This document shows, piece after piece, positions 6,639 through 14,106 of a DNA stretch of 34,857 bases. Each line of letters opens with the position of its first letter. The stretch's first letter is position 1. The position numbers were made by a program, and so were the translations under genes. Under the pieces are notes generated by a model. That model did not search any database, had not been told where the DNA came from, and saw only the letters and a list, made by a program, of their open reading frames with translations. The DNA is from Nonomuraea ceibae (lineage in GTDB: Bacteria; Actinomycetota; Actinomycetes; Streptosporangiales; Streptosporangiaceae): contig NZ_JAHKRO010000097.1 in assembly GCF_019396325.1 (NCBI RefSeq), positions 1 through 34,857 of the forward strand, read 5' to 3'.

Positions 6639-8264
6639 ATGGATGCCATCAGCAACGTGCCCGTTCCCGCCAACGAGCGGGTCTACGGCTACGCGCCGGG
6701 CAGCGCCGAGCGCGCCGCCCTGGAGAACCGGATCAAGGAGCTGGCCGGCGCCTCGATCGACCTGACGATGACGATCGACGGCGAGCAGCGGCTCGGCGGC
6801 GGCGCGCCCATCGACGTGGTGCAGCCGCACAACAAGACCGCCGTCCTGGGGCGTACCAACGACGCTACGGCCCAGGACGTGCAGGACGCGATCGGGAGCG
6901 CGCTGCGGGCGGCCCCCGCCTGGCGGGCGCTCTCCTTCGACGAGCGGGCGGCGATCTTCCTCAAGGCCGCCGACCTGCTGGCGGGGCCGTGGCGGGCGAC
7001 GCTCAACGCGGCGACGATGCTCGGCCAGTCGAAGTCGGTGCAGCAGGCGGAGATCGACGCCGCCTGTGAGCTGATCGACTTCCTGCGCTTCAACGTCTCC
7101 TACGCCCGCCAGCTCTACTCCGACCAGCCGATCTCCTCGCCGGGCGTGTGGAACCGGATGGAGTACCGGCCGCTCGAGGGCTTCGTGCTGGCGATCACGC
7201 CGTTCAACTTCACCGCCATCGCCGGCAACCTGCCGACGTCGGCCGCGCTCATGGGCAACGTCGTGGTGTGGAAGCCGTCGCCGACGCAGCAGTTCGCGGC
7301 GCACTTCACCATGCGCCTGCTGGAGGCGGCCGGGCTGCCTCCCGGCGTCATCAACCTGGTGACGGGCAACGGCCAGGCGATCTCCGAGGTGGCGCTGACG
7401 CATCCGGAGCTCGCGGGCATCCACTTCACCGGCTCGACGGCGACCTTCCAGCACCTGTGGGGCACGGTGGGCGCCAACATCGCCGGCTACCGGAGCTACC
7501 CGCGCCTCGTCGGCGAGACCGGCGGCAAGGACTTCGTGCTGGCCCACCCGTCGGCCGACCCGGGCGTGCTCGCCACGGCCCTGGTCCGGGGCGCGTTCGA
7601 GTACCAGGGGCAGAAGTGCTCGGCGGCCTCGCGGGCGTACGTGCCGCGCTCGGTGTGGAGCCGGATGCGCGACGACCTCGTGGGCGTGGCCGAGTCGCTG
7701 ACCGTGGGCGACGTGACCGCCGACCTGTCGACGTTCATGGGCGCCGTCATCGACGAGCGGGCCTTCGCCAAGCACAAGGAGGCCATCGACCGGGCGCGTG
7801 CCGCGTCGAACATCGACGTGCTGACGGGCTCGTACGACGACTCCGCCGGATATTTCGTGAAGCCGACCATCCTGGAGTGCGCGGACCCGGCCGACGAGAT
7901 CTTCGTCAAGGAGTACTTCGGCCCGATCCTGGGCGTGCACGTCTACGACGACGCCGACTTCGATGCCGTCCTGGACCAGATGGAGGGCATCGCCCCGTAC
8001 GCGCTGACCGGGTCGATCATCGCCCAGGACCGCTACGCGATCGCCTCGGCGTCGGAGCGGCTGCGCTTCGCGGCCGGCAACTTCTACGTCAACGACAAGC
8101 CGACCGGCGCCGTGGTCGGGCAGCAGCCGTTCGGCGGCGCCCGCGCCTCCGGCACCAACGACAAGGCGGGCTCGATCTTCAACCTGATCCGGTGGGTGAA
8201 CTCCCGCACGATCAAGGAGACGTTCGTGCCGCCGACGGATCACCGCTACCCGCACATGGGCTGA
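6639..8264 (+). CDS. pruA: L-glutamate gamma-semialdehyde dehydrogenase (P5C dehydrogenase)
   Basis: 541 residues. It oxidises glutamate semialdehyde, the open form of pyrroline-5-carboxylate, to glutamate with NAD+, completing proline degradation. It has the aldehyde dehydrogenase fold: NAD-binding FVLAITPFNFTAIAGNLP near 181, VVWKPSPTQ, the FTGSTATF loop, catalytic base Glu293 in VGETGGKD, catalytic Cys327 in EYQGQKCSAASR, and a C-terminal QQPFGGARASGTNDKAG anchor loop. The extended N-terminus (about 60 residues) is typical of group 1 P5CDH. I chose ATG 6639, nine bases after GGGGG at 6625-6629; a GTG at 6633 overlapping the previous stop is the alternative. It forms a two-gene operon with proline dehydrogenase and ends at a strong terminator. 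Confidence 0.96.
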   Translation: MDAISNVPVPANERVYGYAPGSAERAALENRIKELAGASIDLTMTIDGEQRLGGGAPIDVVQPHNKTAVLGRTNDATAQDVQDAIGSALRAAPAWRALSFDERAAIFLKAADLLAGPWRATLNAATMLGQSKSVQQAEIDAACELIDFLRFNVSYARQLYSDQPISSPGVWNRMEYRPLEGFVLAITPFNFTAIAGNLPTSAALMGNVVVWKPSPTQQFAAHFTMRLLEAAGLPPGVINLVTGNGQAISEVALTHPELAGIHFTGSTATFQHLWGTVGANIAGYRSYPRLVGETGGKDFVLAHPSADPGVLATALVRGAFEYQGQKCSAASRAYVPRSVWSRMRDDLVGVAESLTVGDVTADLSTFMGAVIDERAFAKHKEAIDRARAASNIDVLTGSYDDSAGYFVKPTILECADPADEIFVKEYFGPILGVHVYDDADFDAVLDQMEGIAPYALTGSIIAQDRYAIASASERLRFAAGNFYVNDKPTGAVVGQQPFGGARASGTNDKAGSIFNLIRWVNSRTIKETFVPPTDHRYPHMG

Positions 8265-8277
8265 TCCCCGCGAGCAG

Positions 8278-8311
8278 CGCCCCCGGTTCCAGCAGGAGCC
8301 GGGGGCGTTTT
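8278..8311 (+). terminator. Strong intrinsic terminator of the proline operon
   Basis: The arm CGCCCCCGGTTCC (8278-8290) pairs with GGAGCCGGGGGCG (8295-8307) around an AGCA tetraloop: 13 bp including one G-U pair. It is followed by TTTTC. It begins 13 nt after the pruA stop codon and is the clearest rho-independent terminator in the window. Confidence 0.85.
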
Positions 8312-8325
8312 CAACGCTGTGCTCC

Positions 8326-8541
8326 GTGATCGTGCCGATCTTCCGGCGTTCCCGTGTGCCCTCCTCCGCGCCGCCCTCCCCAGCACCGCCCTCCCCCGCG
8401 CAGGCGTGCGGCACCGTGGGGGCGCTGATCCGCGTCGACCTCGGCGCACTGCCGCGCACCACCGCAGGGGACGCCGGCCTCGGGCTCCACGCCTCCGTCG
8501 TGTGGCGGGGCGACGGCTCCACGGGCGACCTGGCCTGGTGA
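8326..8541 (+). CDS. Doubtful short ORF, possible gene remnant
   Basis: 71 codons from a GTG, with no visible ribosome binding site or promoter. About nine of ten codons end in G or C, as in real genes here, and the C-terminal half (IRVDLGALPRTTAG onward) reads like protein, whereas the first 30 residues are Pro/Ser/Ala-rich. I do not recognise a family. It sits just after the proline operon terminator. It may be a small orphan gene, a decayed fragment, or chance in GC-rich DNA. Apart from this ORF and the terminator, the 335 bp between 8265 and 8599 hold only the DUF6493-gene promoter. Confidence 0.25.
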   Translation: MIVPIFRRSRVPSSAPPSPAPPSPAQACGTVGALIRVDLGALPRTTAGDAGLGLHASVVWRGDGSTGDLAW

Positions 8542-8586
8542 GGATCCGGCTCACCGGGCCGCGCGGAAACTGTCGGCGGGGCCCGT

Positions 8587-8592
8587 TACCGT
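8587..8592 (+). promoter_or_regulatory. Leaderless -10 box of the DUF6493-like gene
   Basis: TACCGT, 7 nt before the ATG at 8600, with no ribosome binding site between. The identical hexamer precedes the PlsC-like gene on the other strand. Confidence 0.5.
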
Positions 8593-8599
8593 CCGCGAC

Positions 8600-11158
8600 A
8601 TGGATCACTGGGGCGAGGTCAGGAAGCTGATCGAGGCGCGGCGGCCCGACCGGGTCGCCGAGAAGGTCGCGGCGCTCGACGGCGCGGCGCGCCAGGACGT
8701 GGCGGCGCGGCTGCCGGGGCTGCTGAAGGAGCTGCGCGGCCGCTTCGACCGCTGGGACGACGGCCTGATCGGCTACGCGGCGGCGCTGCGCGTGGCGGGC
8801 GCGGCCACGATCGGCGGCGCGGCAGCCGTGGCGGCCTGGCTGCTCCGGCGCGACTTCACGCCCCGGTGGGGCCGCGCGGAGCCCGGCACGCGCCTGGTCC
8901 TGGCGGTGCTCGCCGACCGGCCGGCCGCCTGGCGGGCCGACCTGGCCGAGCGCCTGGCGCTGCGCGTGCGCGCCGGTGACGAGGCCGGCGCCGCGCTCGC
9001 CCTCGCCGTGCTGGGCGAGACCGGCATCGAGCCGCCGCACCACGATCCGCTGGTCACCGCCTGGGTGACGCGCGGGGCCGACGGCCTGGCGGACGACCCG
9101 CTGCTCGACCACCTGCTGCCGCGCCTGTTCGAGGCCACGGGCGTGGGCCGGGCGCTCCAGTGGGACAGCACGCCCGGCGCGGGCTGGCTGGGCGCGCTGA
9201 CGGCGCTGGCCGAGGCCGGGCGGATCAAGCGCGAGGCGCTGATCGAGGGCTGCGTGCGCCGGTTCCTGCTCGGCGGCTCGGCCGTCGACCTGCGGTTCTT
9301 CGTCCGCCTGCACGAGGCGCTCGACCCGGCCCCCGCCGAGACGGCCCCGCACGCCCGCGACTACCGGTGCCTGCTGGCGTCCGCGCCCGGCCCGGTCGCC
9401 GAGCTGGCGATGAAGCGGCTGCGCCGGGTCACCGGCCTGTCCGCCGACGACCTGGGCGAGGCGTGGGAGTCGCTGCTGTTCAGGGCGGAGCGCAAGCTGG
9501 TGCGCGGCGGGCTGTCGTGGCTCGAACGCTCGGTCCGTCAGGAGCCGTCGCTGGCCGCCGTGGCCGCCGCGCCGCTGGCCCGCGCGTTCGCCGCCGACTC
9601 CGCCGAGCTGCGGGAGAAGGCCGTCGAGCTCGTCCTGGCCTGCGCGGGCGGCATGGACGAGGAGGGGCGCGCCGCCGTCCGCGAGGCGGTCGGGCTGCTG
9701 CCCGCCGGCCTCGGACGGCAGGTGGCCGAGGCCGTGGGCGGCGGGGAGGTGGCGCAGGCCGAGCCCGTGTTCACGCCGCCGCCGCTGCCGTCCGCGCCCG
9801 CGCGCTCCCAGGAGGCCGAGCCTCCGATCGAGACGGTGGAGGAGCTCGGGCGGCTGCTCATGGCGGGCGCGCCGCGGTCCTGGCAGGCGTGGGAGCGGCT
9901 GCTCGCCGGGTTCGTCACGCTCGCCTACCACGACCGCGCGGGCGTGGCGGCGGAGATGTATCCCCGCCTCTTCTCCTCGTCCGTGGACGACTACCGCTCG
10001 GGCGAGTGGACGCGGCCCGGCCAGTGGCTGCTCGGCGCCGCCCGCTCCCTCTCGGGCACCGCCCCGGCGCGGGGCGTCTGGCAGGCCTTTCTGCCGCGGC
10101 GGGTCGCCGTGCCGCACCTGCTGCTGCTCCACCGCGGCGCCGAGGTGCTGCGGGCCGTCGAGGACGACACGCTGCCGCCGCTGCTGCTGGCCACGCCGAC
10201 GCACACCACCGGGCACGTGGCGGCGGCCGAGCTGGTCCGCCGCATGGAGGTGCTGGAGGCGGCCGGGGCCCGGCCGCCGGCCGGCGACCTGCAGCAGGCG
10301 CTGCTGCGCCTGCCCCGCACCCCCGACCCGGACGCGGCCGAGCGGGCGTCCCGCCTGACGTCGGCCGCCGGCCGGATGGTGGCCGCGTGGACCTGCCCGG
10401 AGGCCGAGGTCGGGCTGGCGTGGGAGTGCGGCAGCGCGAACGGCGACCACGACTGCCACCGGCGCCACGGCCACACCCTGCGCCCGGTGGTCTCGATCGA
10501 CGCGACCGCCACGGGGCTCCCGCTGGTCGACGCGATGCTCAGCCTCCCCTGGCCGCATTCGCAGGCCGAGCACTGCGCCTGGTGGCCCTCGACGCTGCCC
10601 TCGCACCGCGAGGTCGCCGCCGCCCACCTCATGCCGCACCTGCTCACCCGGGGCTGGGGGCCGCTCCACGTCGGGGCGGAGCAGGCCCGGCAGCTCGCCC
10701 GGGCCGAGGGGCCCGCCGGGGAGGCGTGCGCGGCGGTGCTCGCCCGCGTCCTGGGCGACCCGGAGCTGCCCGAGTCCGTCGGCGTGCTGCTGGAGGCGGC
10801 CGCGCGGGACGAGCTGCCCGCCGCCGGGATCGGCCGCCAGGCCGGGCTCATGGCGGCCCAGGGCACGATCCGGCTGACCGACCTCACCGCCGCGCTCGAC
10901 GCCGCCGCCTCGCAGGGCGCCCACGCGCACGTGTGGCGGATCGCCGCCGCCGCGCTGCCCCTGCTGCTGCCCAGGCCGGGCGAGCGCCCGCGCCACGGCC
11001 TGGCCGCGTTCGTGGCGCTCGCCGGAGCCGCCGCCGGCTGGTCCGGCGCTCGCGGCGAGATCCCCGAGGTACGCGACCTGGCGGCCCGCAAGGGCGCCGG
11101 CGACCTGCTCCGCGCGATCCGCGCCCTGCACGACCGGCTCACCGCCCAGGAAGGATGA
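8600..11158 (+). CDS. Large DUF6493-like helical-repeat protein
   Basis: 852 residues, no signal peptide or membrane segment. The sequence is almost entirely alpha-helical and Ala/Leu/Arg-rich, as in HEAT-like repeat proteins. A Pro-rich linker (FTPPPLPSAPARSQEAEPP, about 391-409) separates the N-terminal half from the C-terminal half. The C-terminal half has a Cys/His cluster, CGSANGDHDCHRRHGH at about 613-628, that might bind a metal. Overall it resembles streptomycete DUF6493 proteins, whose function is unknown; relatives often sit near SWIM zinc-finger, MoxR AAA+ and VWA genes, none of which is in this window. It is followed after 2 nt by another unknown gene, so the two are probably co-translated. 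Family assignment is from memory and moderate; function unknown. Confidence 0.75.
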   Translation: MDHWGEVRKLIEARRPDRVAEKVAALDGAARQDVAARLPGLLKELRGRFDRWDDGLIGYAAALRVAGAATIGGAAAVAAWLLRRDFTPRWGRAEPGTRLVLAVLADRPAAWRADLAERLALRVRAGDEAGAALALAVLGETGIEPPHHDPLVTAWVTRGADGLADDPLLDHLLPRLFEATGVGRALQWDSTPGAGWLGALTALAEAGRIKREALIEGCVRRFLLGGSAVDLRFFVRLHEALDPAPAETAPHARDYRCLLASAPGPVAELAMKRLRRVTGLSADDLGEAWESLLFRAERKLVRGGLSWLERSVRQEPSLAAVAAAPLARAFAADSAELREKAVELVLACAGGMDEEGRAAVREAVGLLPAGLGRQVAEAVGGGEVAQAEPVFTPPPLPSAPARSQEAEPPIETVEELGRLLMAGAPRSWQAWERLLAGFVTLAYHDRAGVAAEMYPRLFSSSVDDYRSGEWTRPGQWLLGAARSLSGTAPARGVWQAFLPRRVAVPHLLLLHRGAEVLRAVEDDTLPPLLLATPTHTTGHVAAAELVRRMEVLEAAGARPPAGDLQQALLRLPRTPDPDAAERASRLTSAAGRMVAAWTCPEAEVGLAWECGSANGDHDCHRRHGHTLRPVVSIDATATGLPLVDAMLSLPWPHSQAEHCAWWPSTLPSHREVAAAHLMPHLLTRGWGPLHVGAEQARQLARAEGPAGEACAAVLARVLGDPELPESVGVLLEAAARDELPAAGIGRQAGLMAAQGTIRLTDLTAALDAAASQGAHAHVWRIAAAALPLLLPRPGERPRHGLAAFVALAGAAAGWSGARGEIPEVRDLAARKGAGDLLRAIRALHDRLTAQEG

Positions 11159-11160
11159 CC

Positions 11161-12060
11161 ATGAGAACGAAGCGGATCCGGGGCCGGCGGCACACCCGCT
11201 ACGACGAGGGGCACGACCTGTGCCTGACGATCGGCGAGCTGGCCCGCGCCGCCGCCGCGCCCGGCTGGTCGCGGCTGGCCGTCCACCACGCCCAGGTCGG
11301 CGCGCACGCGCGGACCCGGCTCACGTGCGACGGGCGGGAGCTGGCCGCCGAGGGCCTGGACGAGCCGTTCCGGCGGCTGCGCGAGCTATCCTACCGGGCG
11401 GGCGACGGCACCTGGTTCACCTGCGAGCTGGAGTACACGCCCGGCAGCCGGGCCTACCACGGCCGCGTCGACGCCGCCGGGCCGCCGTTCGCCGACGTGC
11501 CGCCCGCCGCCGCGCTGGTGGAGCTGACCGCGTTCCCCCGCGCGGAGCCGCCCGGGTGGCTGCTGGACGCGCTGCCGACGGCCGCGCCGCTCGGGCTGCC
11601 CGTCACCTACGGCGAGCGCTACGACCGGCTCCACAGCCACCGAGGCGGGCAGGAACCCGGGCCCCTGCTGCCGATCGGCGGGGAGCTGGCCTACCGGCCG
11701 CCGTCCGCCCTGACCGCGCGCGTGTTGGAGCACCGGCAGAGGGTGGGCGAGCACCTGCTCTACCTGGGCGAGCGCGGGGGCGACCGGAAGGCCGGGCATC
11801 TGCTGGTGCTGCGGCGCGGCGCCGAGTGGTTCGTGAGCCGCGCCGACCAAGGCACGACCGGCGACGGGGTCCGCGCCATCACGCTGGACGGCGCCGTCCT
11901 CCGGCTGGAGCTGACCCCCGAGGCCGCCGACGACCTGGGCACGGAGGCCGGCTACGAGGTCCGGCTCGACCTGCCGCCCGCCACGGTCGACGAGCTGCGC
12001 ACCGTGCTGCCCGGCGTCCTGCGGCCCGTCAGAGACCACCCGGAGCTGACCGGCTTCTGA
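11161..12060 (+). CDS. Putative dual immunity-type protein (YezG/DUF600-like plus Imm10-like)
   Basis: 299 residues, cytosolic, acidic. Residues about 30-135 contain the pattern LRELSYRAGDGTWFTCELEY, then GRVDAAGPPFADVPP and LTAFPRAEPPGWLLDAL, which resembles actinobacterial YezG/DUF600-like immunity domains. The C-terminal part (about 215-290) has LVLRRGAEWFVSRADQG, ITLDGAVLRLELTPEAADDLG and a closing LRTVLPGVLRP, which resembles Imm10-like proteins. Both assignments are by eye. If right, this is a fused polyimmunity protein against contact-dependent or secreted toxins. I chose ATG 11161, seven bases after AGGAAGG; ATG 11155 overlapping the previous stop is possible. It follows the DUF6493-like gene directly. 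No toxin gene is visible. Confidence 0.65.
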   Translation: MRTKRIRGRRHTRYDEGHDLCLTIGELARAAAAPGWSRLAVHHAQVGAHARTRLTCDGRELAAEGLDEPFRRLRELSYRAGDGTWFTCELEYTPGSRAYHGRVDAAGPPFADVPPAAALVELTAFPRAEPPGWLLDALPTAAPLGLPVTYGERYDRLHSHRGGQEPGPLLPIGGELAYRPPSALTARVLEHRQRVGEHLLYLGERGGDRKAGHLLVLRRGAEWFVSRADQGTTGDGVRAITLDGAVLRLELTPEAADDLGTEAGYEVRLDLPPATVDELRTVLPGVLRPVRDHPELTGF

Positions 12061-12068
12061 CCGCTCCC

Positions 12069-12130
12069 CCCGGGCACGGCCGCTCCCCGGCGCGACGGCT
12101 CCCCCGGCGCGACGGCTCCCCGTGCCCGGG
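12069..12130. terminator. Long inverted repeat enclosing tandem repeats, bidirectional terminator candidate
   Basis: CCCGGGCACGG (12069-12079) and CCGTGCCCGGG (12120-12130) form a perfect 11-bp inverted repeat between two convergent genes. The 40-nt loop holds two exact copies of the 17-mer CCCCGGCGCGACGGCTC (12085-12101 and 12102-12118). The position between converging stops favours a shared terminator. There is no T-tract on either side. Confidence 0.5.
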
Positions 12131-12151
12131 CGGCTCCCCGGGTACGGGCGG

Positions 12152-12799
12152 CTACGGGCGGCGGTCGCCCGGGGTGACGACGCCCGACTCGTAGGCCAGG
12201 ACCACCGCCTGCACCCGGTCACGCAGCCCGAACTTCGTCAGGATGCGGCCGACGTGCGTCTTGACCGTGGCCTCCGACAGGAACAGCTCGGCGCCGATCT
12301 CGGCGTTGGAGGCGCCCCTGGCCAGGCCGAGGAAGACCTCGCGCTCGCGCTGTGTGAGGGCGCCCAGCAGGGCCTCGGGATCGCCGCCGCCCGGGGCGAC
12401 CAGCCTGCCGACGAGGCGCCGGGTCGTGGCGGGCGCGATGATCGCGTCGCCCCGGTGCACGTGCCGGATGGCCGCGATGATCTCCTCGCCGGGGGCGTCC
12501 TTCAGCATGAACCCGCTCGCGCCCGCCCGCAGCGCGGCCAGCGCGTGCTCGTCGAGGTCGAACGTGGTCAGCGCCAGCACCCTGGGCGGGTCGGCCAGCC
12601 GCTGGATCTCCCGGGTGGCGGTGACGCCGTCCATGCGGGGCATCCGGATGTCCATCACCACCACGTCGACGCGCAGCGCCTTCAGCCTCTCCAGGGCTTC
12701 CGCGCCGTCGGCCGCCTCGGCGACCACCTCCATGTCGGGCTGGGAGCGCACCACCATGGTGACGCCGTGGCGCAGCAGCTCCTGGTCGTCGACGATCAT
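12152..12799 (-). CDS. NarL/FixJ-type response regulator
   Basis: 215 residues. Receiver domain 1-115: acidic pair Asp4-Asp5, phosphoacceptor Asp50 in VVMDIRMPRMDG, Thr78/Thr79, Lys100 in FMLKDAPGEEI. LuxR-type helix-turn-helix at about 148-208: LTQREREVFLGLARGASNAE followed by SEATVKTHVGRILTKFGLRD. It would be phosphorylated by the adjacent histidine kinase and bind DNA as a dimer. The ATG at 12799 overlaps the kinase stop codon in an ATGA, indicating translational coupling; it shortens the first beta strand slightly (IVDDQ follows the Met directly), but no start codon lies in frame just upstream. Target genes probably include its own operon (inference). Confidence 0.93.
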   Translation of the reverse strand: MIVDDQELLRHGVTMVVRSQPDMEVVAEAADGAEALERLKALRVDVVVMDIRMPRMDGVTATREIQRLADPPRVLALTTFDLDEHALAALRAGASGFMLKDAPGEEIIAAIRHVHRGDAIIAPATTRRLVGRLVAPGGGDPEALLGALTQREREVFLGLARGASNAEIGAELFLSEATVKTHVGRILTKFGLRDRVQAVVLAYESGVVTPGDRRP

Positions 12800-14106
12800 G
12801 ATGCGGATGATGGGAGGCTCCTCGGCTCGTAGGGGACGACGGCCGACAGCTCGAAGCCGCCGCCGGGCCGCGCGCCGGTCTCCAGGGCGCCGCCGACCAT
12901 GCGGAGGCGTTCGCGCATCCCGGTCAGCCCGGCGCCCAGCTCCCCGCCGCCCGATCCGCCGCCCGGCCCGGCGCCCGATCCGCCGTCCCGCCCGCCGCCG
13001 GCGTTCCGGACGGTGATGCGCAGCGCGCCGGGGCTCCACGCCAGCGCCAGCTCCGCCGTGGCCTCGGGCCCGGCGTGCTTGATGACGTTGGTCAGCGCCT
13101 CCTGCACGACGCGGTAGGCGGTCAGGTCGGCGGCGGGCCGCAGCGGGCGCGGCTCGCCGCTCTCCGCCACGGACAACCGTACGCCGGTCGTGCGCACGTG
13201 GTCGAGCAGGGCGGGCAGGTCGCCGAGGCCGGGCTGCGGCGCGGTGCCGCCGTCGGCGCGCAGCACGCCCAGCAGGCCGCGCATGTCACGCAGGGCATCG
13301 CGGCCGACACCGGCGATGGTGGCGAACACGGCGGCCCCGGGCGACCCCGGATCGGACAGCCTGCCGCCCTCGGCCTGGCTGACCATGACGGCGAGCGAAT
13401 GGGACACCACGTCGTGCATCTCGCGGCTGATCCGGTCGCGTTCGGCCCGTGCCGCCTCGGCCCGCTCCCGCGCGCGGTCGGCCTCGGCGCGCTCGGCCTT
13501 GGCCCGGAGCTCGGCCACGTACAGCGCGCGCACGCGGCTGAGGCGGCCCAGCCACCACAGGCACGCGGTCACGGCGGCCAGGCCCGCCGACAGCCCGGTC
13601 CGCCAGGCGGCCAGGCCGTAGCCGCCCGACGAGCCGCCCCACGAGGCCGGGGCCCACACCCGCGCCAGGACCACGACCACCCCGGCCAGGGCGACGCCCA
13701 GGCAGGCCAGCCCGAGCCGCAGGCCGAGCCGGGCCGACGCCGTGTAGAGGAGCAGCCCGAAGACGAGCGAGCTGGGCAGCATCACCGCCGGGTAGTAGGC
13801 GCCGGCCGGGTCGTGCAGGGGCGGCAGCAGCCCCAGCAGCAGCATCGCCGCGGCGGCCAGGCCGTACGCGGCGAGCGGGCGGACGCGGCGCGGGATCACG
13901 CACGCGTGCACCACCAGCACCGCCGCGCCCGCCAGCAGGCGCAGGGAGAGCGGGCTGTCGGAGGCCCGGAGCAGGCCGGAGGAGACGAGGCCGAGCGGCA
14001 CGGCCAGCAGCACGGCGAGCACGGCGTCGACGCTCAGCCGGTGCCGGCCGAGGAACGAGTCCACCGCGGCCTCGGCCTGGGACAGGGACTCGCGCACACC
14101 CGCCAT
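12796..14106 (-). CDS. Membrane-bound histidine kinase (HisKA_3 / NarL-partner class)
   Basis: 436 residues. Five or six predicted transmembrane helices lie between about residues 25 and 188, with short loops and no large extracellular sensor. A coiled coil rich in Arg/Glu/Ala (195-225) follows. The HisKA_3 dimerisation helix has phosphorylated His231 in SREMHDVVSHS. The HATPase region shows VVQEALTNVIKHA (N box) and GAGLTGMRERLRMVGG (G box), with a Gly/Ser-rich insertion (GGGRDGGSGAGPGGGSGGG) between them. The 1-nt overlap with the upstream membrane-protein stop (TAATG) and the 4-nt overlap with the response regulator show a coupled three-gene operon. The signal is unknown; a membrane-intrinsic stimulus such as envelope stress or a lipophilic drug is plausible. 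Confidence 0.92.
   Translation of the reverse strand: MAGVRESLSQAEAAVDSFLGRHRLSVDAVLAVLLAVPLGLVSSGLLRASDSPLSLRLLAGAAVLVVHACVIPRRVRPLAAYGLAAAAMLLLGLLPPLHDPAGAYYPAVMLPSSLVFGLLLYTASARLGLRLGLACLGVALAGVVVVLARVWAPASWGGSSGGYGLAAWRTGLSAGLAAVTACLWWLGRLSRVRALYVAELRAKAERAEADRARERAEAARAERDRISREMHDVVSHSLAVMVSQAEGGRLSDPGSPGAAVFATIAGVGRDALRDMRGLLGVLRADGGTAPQPGLGDLPALLDHVRTTGVRLSVAESGEPRPLRPAADLTAYRVVQEALTNVIKHAGPEATAELALAWSPGALRITVRNAGGGRDGGSGAGPGGGSGGGELGAGLTGMRERLRMVGGALETGARPGGGFELSAVVPYEPRSLPSSAS

Noticed and set aside
8246..11131. 961-codon open frame on the minus strand opposite the DUF6493-like gene
   Set aside because: It is an antisense shadow produced by high GC content: composition is dominated by Arg, Gly, Gln, His and Pro with no domain, and the plus-strand frame has coherent protein features and start signals.
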